Position numbers and translations under genes: made by a program. Shown piece by piece: positions 9,570 to 20,627 of a stretch of 64,000 bases of DNA (within the stretch, counting starts at the first letter, position 1; every line of letters starts with the position of its first letter). The notes beneath the pieces were generated by a model. The model saw only the letters and a program-made list of their open reading frames with translations, did no database searches and was not told where the DNA came from. Location of the stretch: assembly GCA_019915135.1 (NCBI GenBank), contig JAHLMK010000015.1:992001-1056000 (forward strand), read 5' to 3'. The DNA comes from Strobilurus pachycystidiatus. Lineage: Eukaryota > Basidiomycota > Agaricomycetes > Agaricales > Physalacriaceae.

Positions 9570-12500
9570 TCACCCGCTTGTCATCGCCTGCGCCTCGCTT
9601 TTTGAAACGTGAGCCTGCTGAATATTAACCTGCCCGTCATCTTCCTTCTGCCCGTGCTCTTGAGTCTCCTTCTCATCTATCACCGTCGTCGCATCCGTCT
9701 TGACCTGTGAAGGCACCCCCTCTAACCAACTTTGCAGGATTTCTGTTTGGCGCGCCCATAATCGACTTTGCTTGTGCTGCAAAGCACCGGATCCAATCGT
9801 GAAGCTCTTCCCCTTCTTGATGCCTTTGGGATAGCGGTATATTTCGTCGATGGGGATGGGAAAGATACGCTTCACGAAACTGATGATGAGGGCGCGAGTG
9901 CGAGGATTCAAGGACTGTGTATACCACCCATCTTCCCTTCCACGGAGCACTTCAGGAGCGTAAGGGCTCATGGTTACCTTTGCGGTCTTGAAGATCAGGT
10001 ACTCCCATAGAATATCCTCCAGATAGCAACCGCAATGGGCTAGGTCAGGCCTCGCCTCATCGCTGGGACCAGCTGGAATACCAGTTGCACCCATTGGCCC
10101 TCCACCAGTGGCGTCGTTGACGGGGACTCCGTGGAAAGACGTTCGATGATAGCGGCACCTGATGTTGGTCGTTTGCTTTCTTTTGGGTCCCTTCGTGACT
10201 TCGTGAATGTGCAAAACCAGTTCCCGGTTCAAGTCCGCAGTTCCCGGAAGAAGGAAAGAATTATCGCGCAGATGACCACGGGCAACCATATCCAGTTCGC
10301 CGTGGGGATAAGCAACAAGCCAGTCGTGGACCTGCTTCTCGATGTTCTCTAACAGTGAGATGCGTCAGTCTAGTCACTAGCGTGGTAGAGTGAGGGGAAA
10401 GAACTTACTGAGCATGCTCTCTTGTCCTTCAGAGCCAAGGCCTGCCCAGGTCTTCGCAGACTTTTTTGAGACCAAATCCTTCGAACCTTCAGCTTGGTCT
10501 TCTGCTTTCGACTCCTTTGACCCTTCGGCGTGGTCCTCTACTTTCCGCTCTTCGTCTCCTGCAGGCAAAGGTGCGGCGTCACAGGCGTGCTCAGACGTAG
10601 CCCCCGTCACCGAGCTCGCGTCAATAGGCAAGTCAGTTGAGGCAAGGCCAGGCGTTTGTTGGTCATTTGTCTTGACCACAGACTCTGGAAGTGTCTCCAA
10701 GTCCGAGTCGGAGTCGGCGTCCATATCTGAATCGTATGCGACGGGCGGAGGTGGAATGTATGAAGTACAAGCAGGCTTCTCCTGGACGGTGGTGTTCATC
10801 AGCGCGTAGTGGGCCTTTGCAGGCGCATGGTCTCCTTTACCTGGAGCCAGTTGATTTGGGGGATGTATGACGCCGGAAGGAGAGTCTTTGGGCGGGAATG
10901 GGGAAATTGGTTTGGAGTGGACGGGGGCGTCCAGCTGCGCCGGTCTTTGTACGCCACTGGCTTTGTTATCAGCAGCGGAGGCTGAGGGAGGTTCTCTGAG
11001 ATCAATTGACTGGTCGGTGGCAGAGAAGGTCGGGGTGGAAGGAGGCGCGTTTTTGGCGGCCGGTCCCGAGATGACCTGGCCAGGAAGCTCATGAGAGAGG
11101 GCTGAGGAAGGCGCGTTTGTAGGTGGGACTGGTAAGGACACATGTTCGTGAACTTCGTGCGATGAATGTGGGAGAGGTGAAGATGGAGTCTCGTACGGGA
11201 CTTGGATGTGAAGTTCGTCCTTTACGCCGGCTGGGCCTCCTCCGTCATTGAGTGCGGGGATGGGAATGTCATTGATGGGAAAGGAGGTGGAGTGAAGAGT
11301 TGCTTCGTTTCCCAGCTCGCTGGGCAGTCGAAGAGCCTCAGATTCAATGGCTAGATCTTCAGGGATAGTCTGTAAAGAGCTGTGTGCGCCTGGTTGCGCC
11401 ATGGCGGCGAGAGACCTGGCACTGGGGGTATCATCAGAAGCGGAGTCTCGGATTGGGAGGTAATTTTGTATGGTCTGAGGATTGAACCCGTGATCGTCCG
11501 TCGAACGCATCTTCTTGTATAACGGCTCGACGCTCGAACTTTCTGAGTCGTCTTCCAGACTGTGTTTCATGGCAAAGCTGGAGGCCAAGAAAAAGTTGGG
11601 CGAGGAATCTACAGAATAAAGCCCATGAGCTCAGTAAGAGCGACATGAAAGCACTTACTAGAGACTCCAAAGAACCCTGCAGCGTTGTTATTTGGCAACA
11701 GTAGGTGATGATCGTCGTCTACAAAGGTGCAGGATCAGACAAAGGTGATGACGTGAAAGAAATGAAACGCTCACGTGGTACATCGTACCCATCAAGATTG
11801 CCGCCGTCTAACGTGTTGTTGATATGAAACGATGAGCTCTGAGATCCAGGAAAGGAATCCAGAGCAGGTATGGTGTATTGGACTGGGTTGTGGGGCAAAT
11901 AGCGCTGACTTTCCAACGAATGTTCGACTTCGCTACCGTGGGCACCCGTATGCATAGAATTGGCCGGGTCCAGATAGGAAGATTGTGGCGTCCAGAATGG
12001 TGCTTCATTGGCGGGAGGGGGATGAATGTGTGGCGTATGGATAGAGGATACAGGGTGGCCAGCTTGTTGAATGGGCTGCGAGGAAGGAGGCTCAACCGGA
12101 GGATTGGCGGTACTCTGAGACGGTTGTTGCTGTTGGACATTAGCGCCATTTTCCCCAACTTCGGCTCTGACTTTGAGATCAAGCTCCGTGTATGCTCTGA
12201 GGGCAGAGGCGTGAGACTCCACCGCCCTGCTCCATTTGGTCTGCTTGTTCTGAACGTTGCGCTCTAGTGAATAAGACGGTTAGAACGCGATTAAAAAAGC
12301 AGGAAAGGTCGGACCGCCAACGACGTGATTTGCATCTCCAAGTTCAATGCCAGCAAGAATCCGTTGAGCCTCAAGGACCTCTTCTGCTGCCTCGTCCATC
12401 TTCCTCTTTGCTGTCGTCAGCTTTCTGTTAGCATGGTTCCTCAATTGCTTGTTGGAGGGGATCTTCTTGGGAACCGCCGGAGGTGCATTGCGCTGTGCAG

Positions 12501-12612
12501 GCGGTTTGCGCCCTTGACTGTCCTTTTCACTGCTCAAAGGACTCGTAAGGCCATCTGGAAGAGGAGCAGGTATGAGACTCTTCGACGGAGGCTTGGTAGA
12601 CCTGGGAGGCAT
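9570..12612 (-). CDS. Hypothetical Ser/Pro-rich protein with conserved C-terminal part
   Basis: Five exons: 12315-12612, 11775-12263, 11659-11718, 10409-11608, 9570-10348, with introns of 51, 56, 50 and 60 nt that all restore frame; about 941 aa from the ATG at 12612. An overlapping frame starting MPKASGPPRP at 12850 could be the true 5' end through an unresolved intron. Near the N-terminus there is a basic helix (KLTTAKRKMDEAAEEVLEAQ) that looks like a coiled coil. The middle is long, Pro/Ser/Glu-rich and disordered. The last 260 residues are denser in hydrophobics (DWLVAYPHGELDM, CYLEDILWEYLIF, LIISFVKRIFPIP) and are probably a folded domain. I do not recognise it. Possibly a nuclear regulator. 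Confidence 0.5.
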
Positions 12613-12970
12613 GCTGGCGAGATAAGGAGCTTGCAGCTTGCTGGGCACGCAGAAGGGCAGTGTGGGAGGATGCGACGGGGGGAGACTGAGGGAGGGGAGG
12701 AATGGGAGTCGCTGGGATCCTAGCTCTGGGAAGTGACGACTCTGTAAATTCCCGTCGCTTATGCTTATCTGAGATCTGGTCTTCGGGATCTTGTTTCCAG
12801 GGGGTTCTAGTGAGAGCACAGGGTCGAGGAGGGCCTGATGCCTTGGGCATCCTACCGGATTAACAAATTCATAAGAGAAGACATGTGGATTGAGTCTGCA
12901 AAAAAAAAACAATCAATCCCGTAGCTAAAGAGCCGGTAACGTGTCAAGCTCCAGACGTCATGAGCCAACC

Positions 12971-12978
12971 TATAAAAG
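12971..12978 (+). promoter_or_regulatory. TATA box
   Basis: TATAAAAG lies 65 bp upstream of the ATG of the small coiled-coil gene at 13043, at a normal position for a fungal core promoter. Confidence 0.5.
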
Positions 12979-13042
12979 ACGGTCCGACGTCTGTTTCCAG
13001 ACGTAGGTTCACCCTTCAGTCCTTTCACACTCAAACGTCCCA

Positions 13043-13642
13043 ATGGTTGTGGTGGAACAATCGACAGTCGTTACGCGCCGGAGGCCTCTTCTAACCAAGA
13101 CGGAGCTGGGCGTTATTGTGGCCAATCGTGGCGGTCGTCGTCTGGGTGAGTTCATCAAATCATGTCTTATGAACCTCTATAGCTGCGTACCTCAGAAATT
13201 CAACGCCCTCGCCCACTGCGCGCCCCCATTGCGAATACAGAAAACTCTGCCCGGCGCTTTGAGCGCATTATGAAGGAGATCATTGCACGGGTCAGTAGTT
13301 GGTCTATTTTCATAGGGAGGTATGCGCGCTCACCAAGTGCTACAGTGCGAGAGCCTCTGTGTCGAGACGAATTGCTGGCTGCACATCGTCGCTCAGCATC
13401 AAACTTCCGGGCGCGATTTCATTGGTTACGTCTCGCCTAGGCTGCTTCGCAGTGATGCGGAAGGCGTCAACAACATTCAGCAGGCTTGGGGCACCATATT
13501 CCAGAACCTGCTCAAGTCTGCCCGCCAAGAAGCCTTAGAGATGACCAAGGCGCTGAACGACACTCGAGCGGAGCTGGAGAAAGAGAAGATGGGCCGACTT
13601 CAGCTGGAGAGGCAGATGCAAGGGATAACTCTTTCAGAGTGA
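13043..13642 (+). CDS. Small coiled-coil protein, hypothetical
   Basis: Exons 13043-13145, 13196-13290 and 13346-13642, joined by introns of 50 and 55 nt, give 164 aa. The N-terminal third is basic (RRRPLLTKTELGVIVANRGG, then RPRPLRAPIANTENSARRF). The last 45 residues (ALEMTKALNDTRAELEKEK and onward) have the heptad-like pattern of a coiled coil. The second intron is chosen because shorter acceptors leave a 25-nt intron or break the frame. A TATAAAAG box is 65 bp upstream. It is divergent from the Ser/Pro-rich gene to its left, which has a similar basic/coil element, so a shared history is possible. Function unknown. Confidence 0.45.
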
Positions 13643-15282
13643 TGGAACGCGTCCTGATGTACAACCTAGTAGGCTTAGAGATTGTACTTTCCTGTCAAAG
13701 AAGGAGCCGTGACTGTTCAGGAGAGTGTGAAGCATGTGTACTGAATGCAATTCTCCGCCAACGGCAAGCTACGGTCTCGAATCCATTGAGCACAGTATGG
13801 ACCAGAGCAGGACAGGACGTATCCAAGCGTAAGCAGGTACCAGTACAGCAGGTTGTGTGTTGGAGTGAAAGAAAACAAACGTCACATCGCCCAATGCGGC
13901 ACCAAGTAAAGTCCACGACGGGCGATCGCACTTGCCCTCATACCGCCATGATCGTCTCTCTCTACGGCATCTACGCTCACTCAACCTTGCTCTCACCGAT
14001 ACACGGACGGTACAATCTCGTTGTGCTCCCGTATCGACGACCGTGGCACTGGACGACAGAACAAGCAGCTTCAGTAGCACGGCGCCTGGCACAGCTCGGA
14101 CATGATTTACGACGACTGGCGGACGGCACCCGACACTCACTGGCGACGCCCGCGTATCCAATGACGGAATGGGAGTGGCAATGGGAGATACTGGAGTGTC
14201 TCTAAAGCAGTGCGCACGAGGTGCGTTGACTAAGCCTTGCTGGCCTGACATTTCCTCACCTTTTGTTAACTTAGCTGTACCGCGCTCTCATCACGCGCAA
14301 TCCGGCGCATATCTATGCCACAGGAAGTAACTCTACCGATTCGTCAAGAGACCGCCTGCCAAGTCGATCTGTCAAGGTCAGTCAGAATTCATTCAACTCT
14401 GCATTCAAATCTCGGTGCTCCCAACGTCACCCACATAGTCAACAACGACCTTGCCGGCGGTTTTGAAAACTATGTCCATCGAATTGTTTGCACCGAACTT
14501 GCCGGAACCCCGGTGTTTACACTCCTTTCTTCATCGGGGCAACCAGATCATTTGTCGTTCGCTCCGAGCTCAGCACGCGGTCGGACGAACTACCTATTAC
14601 GCCCCACTCTGCCCCCGCCAGTGTCAACGGCCAAAAGAGGAACGCCCTCGCCGAGCTAACTTGACTCCTCCGCGAATGTCTTCCGGAAAATCAACGTTTA
14701 CACACAGGCGGTGCACACCAAAATTCGCGACTGGACACAAATTAACGCCGTTGTAAGAGGCGCGCGCTCTCTGCATATTACAAGGTTAGTGCACATTCAC
14801 TTTATCCGTTCCAAGCACTGACCTCCGCCTTAGTTACAGCGCCGGCGTCAGCTTTACTTCTACGAGGTCAGTGCCCATTATCTTCATCCGTTCCAAGTAC
14901 TGAACGGCGCCTCAGCCACTGCGCCAACACTGAATTTACCTCTACGAACGAGTACGATACCACACCTCCGGACGCCAGGTTCAATTCCTGCAACAACGCG
15001 GTAAGCAACTCCTTCGCTCGACTTTACAGAACTGTGACTTACCCATCGGAAAGTGAAAGTTGACGTCCTGCCAGTGTCAAGAGATTGAATCCTGCCACCA
15101 GCATAGTAAGCAACATCTTCGTTAAATCTTGAGTCTTGGCTTGGCGTCGAACAGATAACGTCGGCCGGCGAATTCAGAAACGGCGCATTTTGCACTCGAG
15201 AGCTTCCAACAGCCACAATAAGCCACACTTCCATCCAAGCATTCGAATCAAATAACAAACTTCCCATCGTCCATCAAGCGGT
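13643..15282. other. No supported coding gene; intron-like repeats
   Basis: The stretch has frames on both strands, but none has coding-like composition with convincing exon partners. From about 14784 on the plus strand it contains several GT...AG segments of intron size separated by short exon-like pieces, of which one (around 15055-15106) has stops in all frames. It may be a decayed multi-exon gene or a non-coding transcript. Confidence 0.4.
14784..14947 (+). repeat. 82-bp direct tandem duplication resembling intron + exon
   Basis: Copy 1 is 14784-14865 and copy 2 is 14866-14947. Both begin GGTYAGTGCNCATT and end with ACYTCTACGA. Each holds a GT...AG segment of about 49 nt followed by about 33 nt ending CTCTACGA or TTCTACGA, so the unit looks like one intron plus one exon. 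The copies are about 75-80% alike. Confidence 0.6.
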
Positions 15283-15529
15283 ATGAACTCTCCGTTGTTG
15301 TTGAACTTCTCATACGAGACGTCTCCGACTGCAGCTTTCTGCGCCAGCATGCTCAAGAAGCTGGTTAGTGAATACTTGTGTGTACACTGGCTCCCTTTTG
15401 ACGTCGACCAACTGTCACTGTTCCCCTCCGCAGCAGCAGCGGCGGAGAATCCAACGCGTCCTCTCCTTGGGCCGCCAATGGCGAGTTGTCTGGGAGGCCC
15501 GCGCACTGTCGACGCCTGACCGAAGGTAG
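15283..15529 (+). CDS. Possible small two-exon gene
   Basis: Exon 15283-15363 (MNSPLLLNFSYETSPTAAFC and ending MLKKL) joins by a 70-nt GT-AG intron to 15434-15529 (QQRRRIQRVLSLGRQWRVVW...), giving 58 aa. The second exon has a natural composition and a basic helix, but an in-frame stop lies just before the ATG and no family is recognised. It could be the tail of a decayed gene. Confidence 0.3.
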
Positions 15530-15905
15530 AGACCGCGCGGAACCGTGCTCGGAGCGTCGAACGCGCTGTCTTCGAAGAAGTGGTCTTCGAGTGAAGTTGC
15601 TCTCGCCTGTGTATGTGACCTCAACTGACCGCGTCTTGGGCTTGTTTGATCGCGGGCACTCGTCGCTGGCTTGTTATTGACCTTTAGTATCATGTCCACA
15701 GCTTGGGGCACCATAGATGACGGAAATAGCTTATGCACCATACCTATGTAGATAATCTAAGATACCGATAATGCATATATTGAGCACTCTGTACATACAC
15801 CTTCGTCCTAATTCCAACCACGAAACGTTGGGCGCGATTGTGACAAGAATCATCGACGTGACAAGGTTTCCCTGTCTGTTCGACTTTCTCTCGCTCATCA
15901 TCATC

Positions 15906-18900
15906 ATGTCTGAAGATGGTACTGGCTACCAGGTGACACGCCTACTGGCGCCTCCAGATTCTCCTCCGTCCCCAGTCAAGATCCTTCCCCGCTTGGTGCC
16001 TCAGTCAAGTCCGGAGAAACTTCCACCAATTCGTCGCCCCATCACCCGAAATCAAAAGGTTAAATCGACTCGACCAGGTCAGGCGGCGCCCGTGCGCCAA
16101 CCTCGCGTAGATCTGACACAGGACGTCCATCATGTTCCTTCAACGCATCTCACTGCAAACGCGTCAAACGCTGCACCGACAGCATCAGCCTTATCATTTC
16201 CTTCCCAAGACCCTACACTGTTGGACTTGCTTCTTTCTGCTAATTCTCAGGGGGTGGGTCTCGACGGTCTGGCTTCCAACATGTCCGAACAGGCTGCTTG
16301 GGAAGGTTGGGATCCGTCCGAGCATGCGCCCGGCGACATTGCAGCAGACTTCATTCCACCAGACGCGTTCACCCAGCCCATGCGATTGGCAAACAACGAG
16401 CACATGTTTCTTTGGTATATTCACGCAGTGCAGGATTTCATCGCTGGCTTCCACCGAATCTCACGCAACTGGGTTGTCGTTCAAGGGTGGAATGCGAAGG
16501 AGCTCTGTGCAGTGGTGAGTCCTTGCTTCTTTGTTTTGCTCAATCTCTTATCCCATACATAATTAGCCAAGATGGTATCACCTACACTTTGCTCTACTCG
16601 ACACAGAGATCAACGTGCACTGTGGCTGCCCAGGATCTCGCATGGCTCTAACCATGTGTGTACACGAACAGTATCTACGTGAATTTCAGGAGGATCTGTT
16701 TCCCATAGATGCGTACTTCATAGACAGTGAGTCCTTTGCCCCCTTCGATCTCTCTTATATTCCATGAATTGCGTTTTTTGGCCAGGTAATCCAATACTGG
16801 TCTTCAGGGAACCACAGGCAACTGCGACCGTGCATAGTTGCTTCTCCGTCGGTACCAACATCAGCGCCTATCGAGCCCTGGTCCACCACACGGGTGTTGA
16901 AGGCGGTGAAGGCGTTTGGAAGTGCTCTCGGGATAAAGGAACTCGATGCGAGCACATCAGGCTTTGTGCACGCCACTTGGAGGAGCTGGAGTCTGGAATT
17001 GTGAATGTCAATGGTGAGGAAGACATCGATCACAGTGAACAATACGACGAGGATGTTGAAGGAACCTCCCTGCCCGGTAAGGCCCCAACTTTGCTCACTT
17101 AGTGATGAGCGCCATCTCACTTCCTTGCAGATGCTTTCCAGATCATGGCCGACAAGACCTCCGCCCCAGACATTGGGATCTCCAATCGCTCTGTTCTGCC
17201 GCCTATCTGGGCTGAGTTACCGACTGACCAACGGATTTATCCTCGTCCACGCCCCGTAAGAACGTCGCCAGGTCATATTTCTCTTGGAAGCGAACTTTCA
17301 TGCCTGTGTCGGCCACCGGGGGAGATAATCCTTGCGGACCTGGCTCCAGGACAGGTTAGCGCTCGGCTATATACCATTGTCGATGTTCAGGACGTTGATG
17401 TGGAGATACGTCGATGCCTTTGTCCAAACAAGCGGTGTAACATTGGTCCAGACACGCGCAGGCTTGGAATCTTCAACTATAGTAACGCCAAGCTCTTTAC
17501 CCACGAGTTACTCGACGAATACACATCGCTATACACTGTTTCGGAGACCCCTTTCCATGCCTTCGTGACTATTGTCAATCGCCGCTATCAAACCTCTGGG
17601 TCGGACATGAAATTCGTGACTCCGGACGAATTCCGGGCGGTGTGGTTTGCGTATGCCCGCCTCTTGGTCTTTGACCACGATTTCCAGTGCCTTTCCTGTG
17701 GCCCGCACCCCAAGGAGGTCATCTTTGATGGCATGGTATTGGCTTTCTCGAAGATTCAAAGATTGGCATCGCTACGCCCGCCGACTACAATCAACGAAAC
17801 CCATTCTCCCACAAGAGCAGATCGACGCTATGCAAAAAATGTCAGATTGATCCATACGGACGTGCTTCGAAAGGACATGCTGAAAGTGCTTCGCGCACCT
17901 CTATGGAGCGGGGAGGAAGGAGGAGACACCACTACACACCAAACACGCTTGCAGAGGATAAAGAACAGTCTAGATTCGAGACAATACATTTGTGGCGCAG
18001 GTCAGCTTACAAATTACACCTACGACCTGGCGACTATATGGGAGGACAATTGGGGGCTACAGGCGTACTTGGCTCGCAGGTCTCCCCCTCCAGAGTTGAA
18101 AAGGCTGTTTCTACAGGTACGATAGGTTTTTTCTTGTGTGCAGCAAAATGTGACGCACCTGTTCCAGATCTGTGGACCAGAATGGGCGCTACAGGTTGTG
18201 AATGTGCGCGCCGTTGACTCACTGAGGGAGTTTGTTACTCGCCAGAGCGTGGCGAGTGTGGAGCAGTTGGCTCGTGTTCCAGCCCTGTACCAGGTCATTC
18301 ATGCTGTGAAAGCGCAGACGGTGCACAACCCTTACTTCAACGCTCTGCAAATCGTGTACTTGGCAGGATGGATGCTATTCCGGGTGGAACAAGTCCGTGT
18401 CCAGCTCCTAGAACCAGAACAGCCACCCGATCCATTCTGCAATCCAAATCAATTCAATGAGAACTGGGAGGAGGTGTGTCACCCGTCTACTTTGTACACG
18501 AATAGCAATTGACCCCGGCTTGAATTGAAGACTGGCTGCTACTATTCAATGCCTCAGATCCGTCATCGACCTCGCTATCCGGGCCTGGCGCACGACCAGA
18601 CAGCGGAGAAAGCCAACAAAGACCAGGAGAAGTGTAACAAGTACTATGATCAGTACGGAAAACGAAAGCTCACTGGCGGGATCATGGTTGTATGGTGCCG
18701 CCACAGCCTTGCCTATGGTTTCCATTGCATCCCTAACGCGGAGGGGCGCAATGATGTCTTTTCCGCCTTGTATACGCGTTGGGAGGTGACGCCAGAGGTG
18801 ATTCTATATGACTTTGCTTGCGCGCTCTCCCCATACTGCATGACCAGAGAGCCAGCATTCTTTGCGCGATCCTTCATGGGAGTTGACGGCTTCCATGCAA

Positions 18901-19175
18901 GCGGCCATTCCATGTGCAGTCCAGCCTCAATGGTCACGAACTACTCCGCGACGGATCCATCTTTAGCAAAGGTGAACAGTAGCGCAGCGGAGTGTGGGAA
19001 TGGCGCCCTGAGCAAAATTCGCACCTCTATTCGTTACATGGGTCAGAGGCGAGCAGTTATCTACACGAAGACTTTCCTCTCAATTTGGAACCGTATGAAG
19101 ATGTTGCGAATGATGGAAACCGCTCGCCTAGAGCAACAGGCTGTCGAAAGATATGAAGAGAGCCCATTGCCTTAG
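15906..19175 (+). CDS. KDZ transposase with cysteine clusters
   Basis: Six exons: 15906-16514, 16567-16726, 16786-17076, 17131-18116, 18168-18473, 18531-19175; introns of 51-59 nt give an uninterrupted 998-aa frame. The N-terminal 130 residues are Pro-rich. Then come Cys motifs: NVHCGCPGSRM; WKCSRDKGTRCEHI; LSCLCRPP (about 411/413); RRCLCPNKRCN (about 449-456); and FQCLSCGPHPKEVIFDGMVL (about 540-560). These fit the CxC-type cysteine clusters that accompany Kyakuja-Dileera-Zisupton transposases. The last exon carries the KDZ hallmarks TGGIMVVWCRHS, PNAEGRNDVFSALYTRW, VILYDFACAL, FHASGHSMCSP and VNSSAAECGNGAL. Plausible RNase H-fold acids are D553 (IFDG), D878 (LYDF) and E938 (AAEC). No stop or frameshift was found, so the gene may be functional. 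It would cut and paste its own element in the nucleus. Confidence 0.85.
15906..19175 (+). mobile_element. KDZ-class DNA transposon, ends not defined
   Basis: The intact transposase gene implies a DNA transposon, but I could not find convincing terminal inverted repeats next to it. The element ends no further right than the F-box gene whose stop is at 19218, unless it inserted into that gene's 3' end. Confidence 0.5.
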
Positions 19176-19217
19176 AGACAAGTTGTAGTATAGGTCCAAT
19201 AAATTCGATTCACAAGA

Positions 19218-20516
19218 CTAAATGTAGAGCTCTGTATCTACCGATAAATGAAGGATATTCATAGGAACGAACGAAAGATGACTTTTGAATGCTGGCATGA
19301 CAGTTTTAACACAAAATTCCCGCATCGCCTGAAGGCCCATCGTACGAACGTCATGGAAAAATATGCGAATCTCCAAGCACTGCAAGGTCTGTGCTCTAGC
19401 AAGACCGGATAGCAAAAGGTTCAAACGAAAAATGGGATGTTCCGGGATGTACCCAGCCGAAGAGTAGTTGTCGGGTTCAATGCATATTGCAAGACAAATG
19501 GTTTTGAGCTGACCCGCGGGGATTCGGTATAACGTGCGCGCCATGCCCACTATGTCATCGAAAGGAACTCGCATATGAAGGTGGAGGAGAGATCTGGGAA
19601 AAACGTTGAAAACATTCCATGGACGAACCCAGGAACATGGATTGCGGTGAGATGTGGAGGCTAAGGATTTGTGAGCCCAGAATATGAGAAGAGTAAAGAG
19701 AATCTTACACGTCTCGAGTATTAGAGTGGAGCACTGGTCGAGACACATGAAGCGTATCCAATAGGCCAGTTCCTCCGTCATGTCAGCCATTTTGATGCGG
19801 GAAACCTTCAACGTATGCATTGCTGAGCATAATATGAAGGGGGGGTATTCAGTGTCGATGGAAAAGGTGTCGGACAGGACAACATGAAGGTGGAGAACGT
19901 GGCAGGCGCTTGGCCATTCCGGGTCGTCAGCGAAAGCGTTGGGGAGTTCAATGGGAATGCGGCATCGGTCAAGTGTCATATCGGTGACGGTGGGGGCCAT
20001 GGAGAGAAGATAGTCAAGGTGGACGAGGGAGATGGTGCAGCGCTGGAATTCAACAGTGGAAAAGCGTTGCCGATGATAGAGTGCTTGGGGGAGGGTATTC
20101 TGCAACAAGGAGAGGTCTCGCAACACAAGCCGCTCCAGATTGGGAAACAGCTGCATAAGAGTGAGGCCGTCACGAACGAATTCGTCTGAATGCGGAGGGG
20201 AAATGGAGGATACTGTAAGTCGCTTGACTGACCGCCCCCAGGACGCCGGGTGGGACTTGAAAAACTTGGTTACAGCCTCGGGGGTGAGGAAGGCATGGGT
20301 TTCCCGGTCCATGTCAAGTGTCCTAGTCACCGAGACGCTTTCGAAGACATGACGACTGGCCCTATCGTGGAACGCAGTAGCGACTGTGCGAAGGGATACA
20401 GACGTGCGCTGATCCTCCCAGCATGCCTCGTCTATAACAACGTGCACAATTTCTGTGGGAAGGTCTTGGATAGAGGTGGCACGGAGGGAGGTGGGAGGGA
20501 GCCCCGATGGCGGCAT
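19218..20516 (-). CDS. F-box/LRR-like protein
   Basis: A single open frame of 432 aa from MPPSGLPPTSLRATSIQDLP. The F-box segment is IQDLPTEIVHVVIDEACWED, followed by LRR-like blocks (LMQLFPNLERLVLRDLSLL, TDMTLDRCRIPIELP, QTLQCLEIRIFF). It is a paralogue of the gene at 671-2267, sharing the DEACWEDQ/EQACLMDQ start and the FFKSHPASWGRSVKRLTV block. A 48-nt segment (19661-19708) has perfect splice borders (GTAAGATT...CCTTAG) and encodes a hydrophobic stretch, KILFTLLIFWAHKSLA, unlike the rest; it is probably an in-frame intron, which would leave 416 aa. It converges on the KDZ gene, whose stop is only 42 bp away. Likely an SCF substrate adaptor. Confidence 0.65.
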   Translation of the reverse strand: MPPSGLPPTSLRATSIQDLPTEIVHVVIDEACWEDQRTSVSLRTVATAFHDRASRHVFESVSVTRTLDMDRETHAFLTPEAVTKFFKSHPASWGRSVKRLTVSSISPPHSDEFVRDGLTLMQLFPNLERLVLRDLSLLQNTLPQALYHRQRFSTVEFQRCTISLVHLDYLLSMAPTVTDMTLDRCRIPIELPNAFADDPEWPSACHVLHLHVVLSDTFSIDTEYPPFILCSAMHTLKVSRIKMADMTEELAYWIRFMCLDQCSTLILETCKILFTLLIFWAHKSLASTSHRNPCSWVRPWNVFNVFPRSLLHLHMRVPFDDIVGMARTLYRIPAGQLKTICLAICIEPDNYSSAGYIPEHPIFRLNLLLSGLARAQTLQCLEIRIFFHDVRTMGLQAMREFCVKTVMPAFKSHLSFVPMNILHLSVDTELYI

Positions 20517-20627
20517 GAAGGCAAGCTACAAGCTGGCAGATTGCAATTCTCGATCTCGCCTCCAGGATCCACGTCAGCCAAGAGCTCACATCAAGAGCTC
20601 CGGGATGGACGGCAAACTTCAAAAGGC

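Noticed and set aside
13769..14251. 160-aa minus-strand frame
   Set aside because: Composition is low-complexity Arg/Val/Ser without motifs, and the plus strand shows intron-like signals nearby.
14971..15000. GGTTCAATTCC as a tRNA B-box
   Set aside because: No cloverleaf can be drawn around it; it falls in an exon-like segment before a GTAAGC donor.
15763..19247. TACCGATAA on both sides of the KDZ gene as a target-site duplication
   Set aside because: The right copy is within the coding end of the F-box gene, no terminal inverted repeats adjoin either copy, and a 9-mer match in two ~100-bp flanks is only a few percent unlikely.
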